From Cellulosilyticum ruminicola JCM 14822 (GTDB lineage: Bacteria; Bacillota; Clostridia; Lachnospirales; Cellulosilyticaceae): a DNA stretch of 54,120 nt. The notes under the pieces were generated by a model. That model made no database searches, was not told the origin of the DNA, and was given only the letters and a program-made list of their open reading frames with translations. This document shows, piece after piece, positions 18,119 through 30,584 of the stretch (positions within the stretch are counted from its first letter, which is position 1; each line of letters begins with the position of its first letter). The translations under genes and the position numbers were made by a program. The stretch spans positions 1 to 54,120 of the forward strand of contig NZ_BBCG01000021.1 in NCBI RefSeq assembly GCF_001311925.1, written 5' to 3'.

Positions 18119-19336
18119 TTATTCTTCATCTAATCCTGCCTCTGTATATTTACCTGATGCATTCCAAAATAGCCATTCATTCACCCCTGCATCATATGTA
18201 CCCTGAATCTGGCTCCTAATTTGTTCTTCTCCATAAAATTGATATGGTTTCATTCCTGCTAAGGTAAAATCCTGTAACCATGGTCTAATTTTAGCCTTGC
18301 GCTCTATCCTAGGATTCTCTAAAATCTTATCCTGTGCAAGTTCCATAGACTTTAATATTATATCATAACATTGTATATGTGGATACTGTATTCCGAATGT
18401 TCCGTCTGCATAGTGAGAAGGATAAATCATAGGACAAATATAGTCTAAATGCTTACAGAGCTCTTTAAAATCCTGACCTACATTTTCACCATCTATCTTA
18501 CTCATTATAATTGTTCCAAAAACATCGGCTGATACACTTACACCATACTCTTCAAGCTGTTTACTTATAAAGGTCACAAATTCTGTAATCACCTCAGATT
18601 TCGTTTTATTAGGAGGTAATTGTACGATTTCTTCGTCCATTGATTCATGAAACCTAATATAGTCAAATTGTATTTCCTTAAATCCTATTTTAATAGCTTC
18701 TTTACAGACTTCTAATATATAATCCCAATTCTCCTGATTATAAGGGTCAAGCCATCTATCCCCAGATTTTAATTCATACACCCTACCATCTAACTTCTTA
18801 ACTGCCAAGTTAGGGAAATGTTTTGTTGCTACATTATCTTTAAAAGTCACAATACGTGCAATAGGGTAAATATCTTCCTCATATAATCGCTTCATTACGC
18901 CACCGATATTTTCAATAGGAGGATCAGCCAACACACATCCCATATTAACAAGTTTCTCATTATCAGATGTAAAAGTTAAATAACCCTGATCATTTTTTAC
19001 ATCAATTACAAAACTATTTACATCTGTACGTTTTGCCATAGCAATATATTCTTCGTAGTTATCAATCTTACTAGCAGGAATATAAATCCCCTTTACTTCT
19101 TGCTTCTGTTTATATAAACCATAGGCCACCTTATTTCCGTCTATATATACAGATTCAGCACTTATTTCCTTTTTCAATCTTAATGCCTTTAAGTCATCTC
19201 CCAAGTTTCCATTACCTACGATGCCAAGACAAATCACACCCATGCCAATAATAAACAATAGTATCTCTTTAAGCCAATTTTTTCTCTTTTTATAATAGTA
19301 GTAACTATTCAATGGCTGTATTTTATACCTTTTCAT
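18119..19336 (-). CDS. Membrane-anchored putative glycoside hydrolase (DUF4015)
   Basis: 405 residues. One N-terminal membrane anchor (about residues 24-42, EILLFIIGMGVICLGIVG) follows a basic, tyrosine-rich start. The outside part is a TIM-barrel-like DUF4015 domain: KGIYIPASK, NSFVIDVKND, IYPIARIVTFKD, KEIQFDYIRF (acidic residues at strand ends typical of glycosidases), SADVFGT and DYICPMIYPSHY. DUF4015 proteins are grouped with glycoside hydrolases but the substrate is not known to me; cell-wall glycan is a possibility. AGGGGTG precedes ATG 19336. It is the first of three tightly spaced minus-strand genes whose other two members are unidentified membrane proteins. Confidence 0.85.
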   Translation of the reverse strand: MKRYKIQPLNSYYYYKKRKNWLKEILLFIIGMGVICLGIVGNGNLGDDLKALRLKKEISAESVYIDGNKVAYGLYKQKQEVKGIYIPASKIDNYEEYIAMAKRTDVNSFVIDVKNDQGYLTFTSDNEKLVNMGCVLADPPIENIGGVMKRLYEEDIYPIARIVTFKDNVATKHFPNLAVKKLDGRVYELKSGDRWLDPYNQENWDYILEVCKEAIKIGFKEIQFDYIRFHESMDEEIVQLPPNKTKSEVITEFVTFISKQLEEYGVSVSADVFGTIIMSKIDGENVGQDFKELCKHLDYICPMIYPSHYADGTFGIQYPHIQCYDIILKSMELAQDKILENPRIERKAKIRPWLQDFTLAGMKPYQFYGEEQIRSQIQGTYDAGVNEWLFWNASGKYTEAGLDEE

Positions 19337-19511
19337 TTGTAAGCACCCCTAAATATATTATCTTTATTATATCATAGTAAAAATTAATATTCGATTATAT
19401 ATATATATTACAATATTTTTCCATTTAAATATATACAATTACAGAATTTTCTTTTTTTTATGCATGGACATGATTATATAAATATATTATTTCTCATTAT
19501 ATATCTCCAAC

Positions 19512-19548
19512 AAAAAGTGTGATACACATAAGCTACATCACACTTTTT
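19512..19548 (-). terminator. Terminator of the rhomboid gene
   Basis: AAAAAGTGTGAT pairs perfectly with ATCACACTTTTT across a 13-base loop, directly after the rhomboid stop at 19555. The stretch 19337-19511 is AT-rich and shows no gene. Confidence 0.9.
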
Positions 19549-19554
19549 CAATTA

Positions 19555-20133
19555 TTATTTTTCTTTATTTAGTAAATAACCAAACCCTGAACCAACTAAA
19601 CCACCTAAAATATGTGTAAGATTAGAAATGTTATCTTGAATAAAAATACCCTTATATATTTGTTGTCCTATATAAATTATTGCCACAAGAATAAAAGTAA
19701 GCGGTATCTTACCTTCTTTAACACTTGTAAATGAAGCAAGTAATATAAAAGCAAATATAACACCACTTGCTCCTAATAAGTGTATATGTGGAAAACAAAT
19801 AAAACTGCAAACACCTGTCATAAATGCAGTAGCTAAGATAACAGCAAGAATATTAATCGAACCATACTTTTCTTCAAGCAAAGGTCCTATTACAAGCAAC
19901 ATCATAATGTTACTAAATAAATGTTCCCAACCAGCATGACCAACCACATGTCCGAAAAATCGAATATATGTTAATGGATTTACTAAGGGTGCTCTATAAA
20001 CACTAAATAACATATTTGTTGAAGCACCTCTTGTAAGCTTATCTAGAATTAATACAATAAAACATGAAATTGTAAACCCTAGCACAACTGGTGAATTGAA
20101 TGATAGTCTTAATTTACTTTCCTTTACGTTTAT
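19555..20133 (-). CDS. Rhomboid intramembrane serine protease, apparent ATA start
   Basis: A six-helix membrane protease that cuts other membrane proteins. Visible signatures are HVVGHAGWEHLFSN with the conserved histidines and Asn, the catalytic LLGASGVIFAF (GxSG), and the catalytic His in LTHILGGLVGSGFGYL. The obvious ORF starts at a GTG (20085) inside the first helix, without a ribosome-binding site. In the same frame the sequence is open further upstream through KESKLRLSFNSPVVLGF, which matches the usual N-terminus of Clostridia rhomboids. It reaches ATA at 20131-20133, exactly seven bases after AAGGAGG (20141-20147). I therefore place the start at this ATA; either a rare start codon or a miscalled ATG. 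Length is then 192 residues. Confidence 0.8.
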   Translation of the reverse strand: MNVKESKLRLSFNSPVVLGFTISCFIVLILDKLTRGASTNMLFSVYRAPLVNPLTYIRFFGHVVGHAGWEHLFSNIMMLLVIGPLLEEKYGSINILAVILATAFMTGVCSFICFPHIHLLGASGVIFAFILLASFTSVKEGKIPLTFILVAIIYIGQQIYKGIFIQDNISNLTHILGGLVGSGFGYLLNKEK

Positions 20134-20191
20134 AGCTCTTCCTCCTTATATCTCAAATATATATATATATAATTATATCACATTTTCATTT

Positions 20192-20226
20192 CAAAAAATA
20201 AAAAAAGACCCGTATTTACGGGTCTT
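20192..20226 (-). terminator. lysS terminator
   Basis: AAGACCCGTA (20205-20214) pairs with TACGGGTCTT (20217-20226) and continues on the minus strand into a T7 run, seven bases after the lysS stop. Confidence 0.92.
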
Positions 20227-20232
20227 CCTATA

Positions 20233-21777
<1,545 letters not shown>

Positions 21778-21787
21778 TTACGCTATC

Positions 21788-22261
21788 TTAGTTTGTAATG
21801 TCTAAGATTTTATATTTATCTACACCATCAGTAGTATCAACGTCAATTTCATCCCCAACTTTGTGGTTAAGTAATGCCATACCTACTGGTGATTCATTAG
21901 AAATCTTACCATTTACTGGGTCAGCTTCTGTTGAACCAACGATAAGATATTCAATTTCTTCTTCAAAAGTATAATCATAAAGTTTAACTCTATAACCAGG
22001 TTTAACAACCTCAACTTTTTCTTCATTTTCAATAACGATTGCATTTTTAAGCATTGTTTCAAGTTCTACGATTCTAACTTCAATTTCTGCTTGTTCTTCT
22101 TTTGCTGCATCGTATTCTGCATTTTCAGAAAGGTCACCTTGAGCTCTTGCTTCTTTTAACTTTTCAGCAACGTCGTTACGTCTAACTGTTTTTAAGTTCT
22201 CAAGTTCTCCTTCTAATGTTTTAATCCCCTCATATGTGAGTAATACTTTTTTGCCAGCCAT
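21788..22261 (-). CDS. greA: Transcription elongation factor GreA
   Basis: Rescues backtracked RNA polymerase by stimulating transcript cleavage. 157 residues. An N-terminal coiled coil ([18 protein letters not shown] to about residue 75) carries the acidic tip [15 protein letters not shown], which reaches into the polymerase. The C-terminal globular domain has [22 protein letters not shown] precedes the ATG. The order greA-lysS is a common Firmicutes pair. Confidence 0.97.
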   Translation of the reverse strand: MAGKKVLLTYEGIKTLEGELENLKTVRRNDVAEKLKEARAQGDLSENAEYDAAKEEQAEIEVRIVELETMLKNAIVIENEEKVEVVKPGYRVKLYDYTFEEEIEYLIVGSTEADPVNGKISNESPVGMALLNHKVGDEIDVDTTDGVDKYKILDITN

Positions 22262-22350
22262 ATCTGTACTCCCTTTCTTAGCCTACTACTATATTTTATA
22301 TTTTCGTTTTGTATAATTAGTGTAATAATAGTACATTTTTTAATTCAACA

Positions 22351-22380
22351 ATTATACCGTAATTACCTCTGTTTTGTCAA
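22351..22380 (-). promoter_or_regulatory. Promoter of greA-lysS
   Basis: On the minus strand a perfect TTGACA (plus 22375-22380) and a perfect TATAAT (plus 22351-22356) are 18 bases apart, about 90 bases upstream of greA. The rest of the 276-base gap after dusB holds an imperfect GTACA..TGTAC hairpin at 22482-22516 without a T run. Confidence 0.9.
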
Positions 22381-22537
22381 CTTTAGAGCAGTTTTTCACT
22401 TACTTTATAATATATGATAATATCTGCCCTGTGTATATAGGTTACCATGATTTTAAATCTCTATACACAAAGCTTTTATAAGTACAAGTAAGTATTACTA
22501 ATAACTTATCTGTACCTATTCTTTATCCTAGTATCCT

Positions 22538-23512
22538 TTATAATAATTCTTTAAGTCTTGCATCGCAATACTCTAACATACGTTTAACGTCATCATAAGT
22601 TTCTACTGATGTAAGTGAACGTCTAAGATCTGTTGCTCCATGTAAGCCTTTTACATACGATGTAAGGTGTGTGCGCATTTCACGAATACCCACATATTCA
22701 CCTTTATATTCTACTAACATTTTAGCATGTCGTAAAATAACTTCTGCACGTTCTTCAAAAGTAGGCTCTGGCAATAACTCACCTGTTTCTAAATAGTGTA
22801 CAGTTCTTTTAAAAATCCAAGGATTTCCTTGAGCGCCTCTTGCAATAAGTACTGCATCACATCCTGTTTGATCAATCATACGTTTTGCATCTTCAGGCTT
22901 TCTAATATCACCATTTCCGATAAGTGGAATGCTAATATTTTGTTTTACTTCTTTAATGATATCCCAGTCAGCAACTCCACTATAAAATTGCTCTCTTGTT
23001 CTACCATGAAGTGCAATGGCGCTTGCACCTGCCTGCTCAATAATTTTAGCTACTTGTACTGCATTAATGTTGCTATCATCAAAACCTTTTCTAATTTTAA
23101 TTGTTAAAGGCTTTGTTAATGCATTTGCTACCGCATATACTATTTCACCTATTAATTCCGGATTTTTAAGTAGTGCTGAACCTTCTCCATTTTTAGTAAT
23201 TTTAGGTGCAGGACAACCCATATTAATATCAATGAAATCTACAGCGCTTTGTTCTACTTGTTTTGCCATCTCGCTTAAAATTTTAGGATCACTCCCAAAT
23301 AGTTGTGCACCAATTGGGTGCTCTATTTCATCAATTGATAATAATTGATTTGTTTTACCATTTTCATAAAGTAAGCCTTTTGCACTTACCATTTCAGTGG
23401 TCATCATCCCACAACCAAATTCTTTACAAATTATCCTAAACGGTAAATCTGTAATGCCGGCCATAGGGGCTAAAAAGACGTTATTAGCCGTTTCTACACT
23501 GCCAAATTTCAT
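22538..23512 (-). CDS. dusB: tRNA-dihydrouridine synthase
   Basis: An FMN-dependent TIM-barrel enzyme reducing uridine to dihydrouridine in tRNA. 324 residues. The N-terminus VFLAPMAGITDLPFR, the catalytic-cysteine motif INMGCPAPKITKNGEG and the FMN-binding LIGNGDIRKPEDA are all present. QGNPWIFKR and the HLTSYVKGLHGATDLR segment of the RNA-binding helical domain follow. It lies 12 bases after coaX on the same strand. The AGGATGA site is moderate. Confidence 0.95.
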   Translation of the reverse strand: MKFGSVETANNVFLAPMAGITDLPFRIICKEFGCGMMTTEMVSAKGLLYENGKTNQLLSIDEIEHPIGAQLFGSDPKILSEMAKQVEQSAVDFIDINMGCPAPKITKNGEGSALLKNPELIGEIVYAVANALTKPLTIKIRKGFDDSNINAVQVAKIIEQAGASAIALHGRTREQFYSGVADWDIIKEVKQNISIPLIGNGDIRKPEDAKRMIDQTGCDAVLIARGAQGNPWIFKRTVHYLETGELLPEPTFEERAEVILRHAKMLVEYKGEYVGIREMRTHLTSYVKGLHGATDLRRSLTSVETYDDVKRMLEYCDARLKELL

Positions 23513-23524
23513 TTTTATATCATC

Positions 23525-24295
23525 CTATCTATTCTTTTCGTAAATTAACGCAAGTCCTTTTAAGGTTAATAAACCATCATATTTTTGAATTACATCAGTG
23601 CCATCTTGAATAACTTTCGCAAGTCCACCTGTTGCAATAACTTTAAGATTATCACAGCCCATAGCTTCCTTAGTTTTATTAACAATATATTCAACTTGCC
23701 CTATATATCCATATATAAGACCTGACTGCATACTTGTCACTGTATTTTTGCAATCTAAAATACCTTTTGTACTTTTGATTTCCATATGTGGAAGCTGTGC
23801 TGCTCTCTGCCATAAAGCATCTGCACAAATTCTAATTCCTGGTGTAATAAGACCACCAATGAACTCACCTTTGGCATTAACAATATCATAAGTAGTAGAT
23901 GTACCAAAGTCAATGGCCATACAAGGTCCACCATACATTTCATAGGCAGCTACACAGTTTACAATTCGGTCTGCTCCTACTTCTCTTGGGTTATCTGTCT
24001 TAACTGCAAGTCCAGTCTTCACACCTGGTCCTACAATAAGTGGTTTATGATGAAGATATTTTTTAATACTGTTATTTACAGAGTACATAATATCAGGTAC
24101 TACAGAAGACATGATAACAGCTGTAATATCATTTATATGAATTTTTTTCTCTCTTAACATCTCAACCATCATAATACCATATTCATCAGATGTACGTGGC
24201 GTTTGTGTTGTAAGCCTAAAACTTGTAATTAAGTCTAAACCTTTCATAACCCCTATTACTATATTAGTATTCCCTATATCTATGGCTAATAACAT
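23525..24295 (-). CDS. coaX: Type III pantothenate kinase
   Basis: First step of CoA synthesis, pantothenate to 4'-phosphopantothenate. 256 residues with ATG at 24295, which has AGAGGT six bases upstream; the frame opens at 24313. Motifs: N-terminal phosphate loop AIDIGNTNIVIGV, the GADRIVNCVAAYE block with the catalytic Asp, and AIDFGTSTTYDIV, then GGLITPGI. With the ECF S component and coaBC just upstream it forms a compact set for pantothenate uptake and CoA synthesis. Confidence 0.96.
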   Translation of the reverse strand: MLLAIDIGNTNIVIGVMKGLDLITSFRLTTQTPRTSDEYGIMMVEMLREKKIHINDITAVIMSSVVPDIMYSVNNSIKKYLHHKPLIVGPGVKTGLAVKTDNPREVGADRIVNCVAAYEMYGGPCMAIDFGTSTTYDIVNAKGEFIGGLITPGIRICADALWQRAAQLPHMEIKSTKGILDCKNTVTSMQSGLIYGYIGQVEYIVNKTKEAMGCDNLKVIATGGLAKVIQDGTDVIQKYDGLLTLKGLALIYEKNR

Positions 24296-24395
24296 TTTTC
24301 TACCTCTTTTCATTTCTTCTTATGTTATTGTAACAGGTTCAAAGAAAGCAGGGCTAGATTAAGAATATTACTTTTAACCTTGCACCTGCTTACAA

Positions 24396-25607
24396 TTACT
24401 TAAAATAACATTTTACTTTATCTAATATAGCATCGCCAAGCGCATGCTTTGACATTTGCCCTGTTTCTGTAATCTGTCCATTTGCTTCGATAATTGTAGC
24501 GATATTTGTGTCGCCCTTAAATCCTGCACCTTGTTGTGCAATATTATTTGCAACTATAAAATCTAAATGCTTCTTTGCAATCTTCTGCATTGCATATTCT
24601 ACCACATTATCCGTTTCTGCCGCAAATCCTACGAGTACTTGATGCGATTTTATTTCACCAAGACTTTGTAAAATATCTGGATTTCTTACAAGTTCTAATG
24701 TCATATCATCTAAACCAGTCTTTTTCACTTTATGCTGGCTTTCTACCCTAGGTCTATAATCTGCAACTGCAGCAGCTTTTATAACTGCATCTGACCAGTT
24801 AAAATATTCATGTACAACTTCATACATATCTCTCGCGCTTTTTACAGTTACTACCTTAACACCTTCTGGTGCTGGAATTTGTACTGGTCCTGAAACTAAA
24901 ACTACTTCTGCTCCTCTTTTAACAGCAGATTCAGCAATCGCATAACCTTGTTTACCTGATGAGTGGTTTGTAATATATCTAAATGGATCAATCGCCTCTA
25001 CTGTTGGTCCTGCTGTTACAAGAATATGTCTACCTTTTAAATCTTGTGAAATCTCTTCTTTCACTAAAGATTCTTCTATTGTTTTTTCTACAAATGCTAC
25101 TATTTCATCTGGAGATGCAAGTTTTCCAGAACCCACATCACCGCAAGCTAACATTCCCGATACTGGTTCTATAAATAAATATCCTTTTGATTTTAAATAC
25201 GCTATATTTTCTTGTACAATCTCATTTTCATACATAGCTGTATTCATAGCTGGTGCTATCACAACTGGGCATTTAGCAGCCATTACCGTTGTTGTAAGCA
25301 TATCATCTGCAATACCATGAGCAATTTTGCCAATTACATTAGCTGTTGCTGGTGCAATCAGCATAATATCTGCTTTTTTCGCTAAAGAAATATGCTCAAC
25401 TTCCCATTTATGTGGTCTTTCAAAAGTATCTGTTACAACATAATTATTTGAAATAGTTTGAAATGCCATCGGCTGTACAAACTCACAAGCATTTTTCGTC
25501 ATTATTGTATTCATTTCATAGCCTAACTTTCTAAGTTTGCTTTCTACATCTAGTATTTTGTAGACCGCAATTCCTCCTGTTACGCCAATTAAAACATGTT
25601 TTTTCAT
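24396..25607 (-). CDS. coaBC: Bifunctional phosphopantothenoylcysteine decarboxylase / phosphopantothenate-cysteine ligase
   Basis: Catalyses two successive CoA steps. The N-terminal flavin-dependent decarboxylase (about 1-180) has GVTGGIAVYK, the active-site His region KWEVEHISLAK, PAMNTAMYENEIVQENI and the catalytic-cysteine SGMLACGDVGSGKL. The C-terminal ligase (about 190-403) has ILVTAGPTVEAIDPFRYITN and LVGFAAETDN. 403 residues is the normal length. The ATG at 25607 abuts the stop of the ECF gene, which indicates coupled expression. Confidence 0.97.
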   Translation of the reverse strand: MKKHVLIGVTGGIAVYKILDVESKLRKLGYEMNTIMTKNACEFVQPMAFQTISNNYVVTDTFERPHKWEVEHISLAKKADIMLIAPATANVIGKIAHGIADDMLTTTVMAAKCPVVIAPAMNTAMYENEIVQENIAYLKSKGYLFIEPVSGMLACGDVGSGKLASPDEIVAFVEKTIEESLVKEEISQDLKGRHILVTAGPTVEAIDPFRYITNHSSGKQGYAIAESAVKRGAEVVLVSGPVQIPAPEGVKVVTVKSARDMYEVVHEYFNWSDAVIKAAAVADYRPRVESQHKVKKTGLDDMTLELVRNPDILQSLGEIKSHQVLVGFAAETDNVVEYAMQKIAKKHLDFIVANNIAQQGAGFKGDTNIATIIEANGQITETGQMSKHALGDAILDKVKCYFK

Positions 25608-26255
25608 CTATGCTCTTCCTTTATTTACACGGGCTGTATTTAATCTAAAAATCATATTAAGTGGCTTACATAACGCTGGTACAATAATAGCTGCACCAAT
25701 TGCTTCTGGTACGCCATTTGTTCCTACAATTGCCATAATTGCACCAAATAGTGCACTAAAAGGAATTTCTTTTGCAGCCGCATATTGATTACCAAATAAT
25801 ACATATATACTTCCCATTACTAAAATCGTATTTGTTAAAGCCCCCACTAAACCAGCTACACTGTATGCTATCACCTTAGTCTTATCAAATTTGCAAACAA
25901 GCTTATAACTATAATAAGCTGTTACACCAATAAGTATACGAGGTACAATAGCCACGAATAAACTTGTAAGATTACCACTATTGTCACCTACTGTTATAAA
26001 TGGTGAAAATACAAAAGAGGTAACTCCCGGTTGTACTGTGTTCATCACAATTGACATGATTCCAAATGACAATCCTAAAATCATTCCCTCCGTAGGACCT
26101 AATAAAACAGCTCCTATAATAACAGGAATATGTAAAATGGTTGCCTTTATAAACGGAAGTGGTATAAGTCCTATATTAGCCATAGTAAGAACTACTTGAA
26201 TGGCTATAAGTACACCCAATAAAGTCAATGTTTTTGTGTTTCTAGTCTTATTCAT
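25608..26255 (-). CDS. ECF transporter S component, probably for pantothenate
   Basis: 215 residues with six predicted helices. The N-terminal TKTLTLLGVLIAIQVVL and the PFIKATILHIPVIIGAVLLGP segment are typical of ECF-type S components, the substrate-binding subunits that work with shared EcfA/A'/T. None of the shared ECF subunits is in the window. The pantothenate assignment rests on its position immediately upstream of coaBC and coaX. AGGAGG precedes the ATG. A possible TATAAT (plus 26342-26347) lies about 90 bases upstream, but I see no riboswitch in the 158-base gap. Confidence 0.8.
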   Translation of the reverse strand: MNKTRNTKTLTLLGVLIAIQVVLTMANIGLIPLPFIKATILHIPVIIGAVLLGPTEGMILGLSFGIMSIVMNTVQPGVTSFVFSPFITVGDNSGNLTSLFVAIVPRILIGVTAYYSYKLVCKFDKTKVIAYSVAGLVGALTNTILVMGSIYVLFGNQYAAAKEIPFSALFGAIMAIVGTNGVPEAIGAAIIVPALCKPLNMIFRLNTARVNKGRA

Positions 26256-26413
26256 TTTTTCCTCCTAGCTGTCGCTCAAATTAAGATAGGTACTTATAAT
26301 TAGCCCCTCTCTTGATGCAACGCTTATTTTTAACAGCATAAATTATATCATAATATTCCAAACTAGTATACAATTATACTTTAATTACACCATATCTCCC
26401 TACATGATTTTTA

Positions 26414-26854
26414 TTAATCTTCTAATAAAACTTGTACAAATTGACGATATTCTTCACCGTGTTTTTGGACTACTGCTTCAATAATTTCAGATGATATTTT
26501 TTTCTCGCTTTGAAGCAAAAGTACATCTCTCATAATCATACCGTTTGGTGTATGATAAATCATATACCACATTTTAATAGATTTAAATGTCTCAGCTTCT
26601 TCTTGTTGAAGCTTTTTAATCTCGAGACTTGCGCCAATATCATCATAAAACATTGGATCTTGTTGCATTTCTTCAATGAAAAGTTCACCATTATCATAAA
26701 ATCCAATAGAGATAATGCAGTTAGTCTTTTCTGCAATTACTCCTAACTTTGCACGAAGTGTTTCCACGATACTTTCTGGTAAATCCTTATATTGTTCATT
26801 TAGATAATATTTGTGCACATATGGTGACACTGATATTAATACATGCTTTTCCAT
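26414..26854 (-). CDS. Conserved small acidic protein of unknown function
   Basis: 146 residues, soluble, no signal or helices. Landmarks are ISIGFYDNGELFIEE, DDIGASLEIKKLQQEEAE and WYMIYHTPNGMIMRDVLL. It resembles, from memory, short proteins annotated DUF6145 in Lachnospiraceae, with limited certainty. An AAGAGGAGA site precedes the ATG. It lies between birA and the pantothenate genes on the same strand. No function is proposed. Confidence 0.75.
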   Translation of the reverse strand: MEKHVLISVSPYVHKYYLNEQYKDLPESIVETLRAKLGVIAEKTNCIISIGFYDNGELFIEEMQQDPMFYDDIGASLEIKKLQQEEAETFKSIKMWYMIYHTPNGMIMRDVLLLQSEKKISSEIIEAVVQKHGEEYRQFVQVLLED

Positions 26855-26964
26855 TTTAAATTCTCCTCTTGTCTTTCCTAAATTATATTTATACAGTCTT
26901 ACTTATTATAATATATTCATCCTTTATTTGCTTGTAATTTTTTCCTATGCATCTTTCTTATATT

Positions 26965-27942
26965 TTATACATAACCATAAATACCTCGTACAGATACTTC
27001 ACCTGTAAAAATACGTTTTTCTTCGCCTTCCTCATTTTTAACTACAAGGCTTCCATCTGCTAATACATCTACTGGCTCAGCAATATACTCTTGTATACTA
27101 TCTATTATTTTTACCTTATCAGCAAGTGTTATACAATATGTTTTATATGCAGGTAAAATTGGCTCTAGTGTAATATCAGTTTTATATGCCATATAATATG
27201 ATTCAAATTTATCAAAGAACACACTAATAATATTCCCTCTTTGATATTCTTTTCCTCCTTCAATTTTTAGAGAAGTTGCATGAGGTAAATTCTCAGAAAA
27301 CTCCATTTGATTTACATTGACACCTATTCCTACAACTACATAATTCACACAGTCAATTTCTGCACTCATTTCAGTCAAAATGCCACATACCTTTTTCCCA
27401 TTTACAACAATATCATTAGGCCACTTGATTCTAGCATCTAACCCTGTAACTTCTCTAATTGCTTCACACATTGCAAGTCCTACAATAAGTGTGATTTGAC
27501 TAGCTTTGTCTGGTTTAATTTGTGGACGTAGTAAAATACTCATAAAAATATTGACACCACTTGGTGACTCCCATACTCTTCCTAATCTTCCTTTGCCAGC
27601 AGTTTGCTTATCCGCAATAACAATGGTGCCTTCTGCCTCTCCCTTGCGAGCTAACTTCTTAACAATTTCATTTGTAGAATCAATCTCACTAAAATAGTTT
27701 ATATTTTTTCCTAAACACTGAGTTTTTATAATAGATTGCACTTCTTCTTTTGTAATAATATTAGGTACTTCCATAAGCTTATATCCTTTCTTAGTACTCG
27801 ATTCAATCATATAACCTTCTTCTTTAAGTTTATTTATGATTTTCCAAATACTAGCCCTAGTTACACCTAATTTTTTACTAATTTGTTCTCCTGATACATA
27901 CTCTTTTTGCTCTTTTAAGTATTTTAAAACCTTTTCCTTCAT
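26965..27942 (-). CDS. birA: Biotin-protein ligase / biotin operon repressor
   Basis: Attaches biotin to carboxylase carrier proteins and can repress biotin genes. The N-terminal winged helix is present (SGEQISKKLGVTRASIWK, residues about 18-60). The central ligase domain has the ATP/biotin loop GKGRLGRVWESPSG and the lysine motif IKWPNDIVVNGKKVCGIL. A C-terminal SH3-like domain follows (about 275-325). 325 residues is the length of the two-function class. GGGGAG precedes ATG 27942. Confidence 0.95.
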   Translation of the reverse strand: MKEKVLKYLKEQKEYVSGEQISKKLGVTRASIWKIINKLKEEGYMIESSTKKGYKLMEVPNIITKEEVQSIIKTQCLGKNINYFSEIDSTNEIVKKLARKGEAEGTIVIADKQTAGKGRLGRVWESPSGVNIFMSILLRPQIKPDKASQITLIVGLAMCEAIREVTGLDARIKWPNDIVVNGKKVCGILTEMSAEIDCVNYVVVGIGVNVNQMEFSENLPHATSLKIEGGKEYQRGNIISVFFDKFESYYMAYKTDITLEPILPAYKTYCITLADKVKIIDSIQEYIAEPVDVLADGSLVVKNEEGEEKRIFTGEVSVRGIYGYV

Positions 27943-28027
27943 CCTCGCATCTCCCCATAGTTTAAAATTTACTTATTTAATTACTTAAATCTATTAAGCA
28001 CATTACTTGACGAATTTATAATAAAAG

Positions 28028-28056
28028 AAAAAGCCGAAAATAATTTTCGGCTTTTT
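28028..28056 (-). terminator. ftsH terminator
   Basis: AAAAAGCCGAAAA pairs perfectly with TTTTCGGCTTTTT across a three-base loop, 14 bases after the apparent ftsH stop. Confidence 0.95.
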
Positions 28057-28069
28057 GACTTTTATTATT

Positions 28070-30048
<1,979 letters not shown>

Positions 30049-30054
30049 TTATAT

Positions 30055-30573
30055 TTAACCTCTATTTACAGCAATATAAGGAAGATTTCTATAATATTGT
30101 TTATAGTCAAGTCCATAACCAATTACAAATTCGTTTCCAATTGGAAAACCAACATAATCAACACGAACCTCTGTAACGCGTTCTTCTTTTTTATCAAGTA
30201 ATGTACATAATTTAATACTTTCAGCACCCCTTTCTTGAAGCATTTTTTGAATACAACTTAATGTTCTACCTGAATCAATAATATCTTCTACGATTAAGAC
30301 ATTTTTACCAATAATAGGTTCATCTAAATCTTTTAATACTTTCACAACCCCACTGCTTTTGTATTCGTCTCCATAGCTAGATACTACCATAAACTCCATT
30401 TTTAATGGTACATCAATATGTTTTACAAGGTCTGTCATGAACATAACTCCACCTTTTAGAATACATAAAACAATAATTTCTTTACCTGCATAATCTTTTG
30501 AGATTTGAGCTCCTAATTCTTTAATACGAGCTTGTAATTGTTCCTCTGAAATAAGTGTATCTAAGTTTAACAT
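30055..30573 (-). CDS. hpt: Hypoxanthine phosphoribosyltransferase
   Basis: Salvages hypoxanthine and guanine to IMP and GMP. 172 residues. The PRPP-binding motif VLIVEDIIDSGRTL is exact, and VCILKGGVMF-like and YVGFPIGNEFVIGYGLDY segments fit the family. GGAGGAATT precedes ATG 30573. It lies 11 bases after tilS and 37 bases before ftsH. Confidence 0.96.
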   Translation of the reverse strand: MLNLDTLISEEQLQARIKELGAQISKDYAGKEIIVLCILKGGVMFMTDLVKHIDVPLKMEFMVVSSYGDEYKSSGVVKVLKDLDEPIIGKNVLIVEDIIDSGRTLSCIQKMLQERGAESIKLCTLLDKKEERVTEVRVDYVGFPIGNEFVIGYGLDYKQYYRNLPYIAVNRG

Positions 30574-30584
30574 AATTCCTCCTA

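Noticed and set aside
26256-26413. A riboswitch or T-box upstream of the ECF/coaBC genes
   Set aside because: The gap is only 158 bases and shows no recognisable conserved core or terminator pair.
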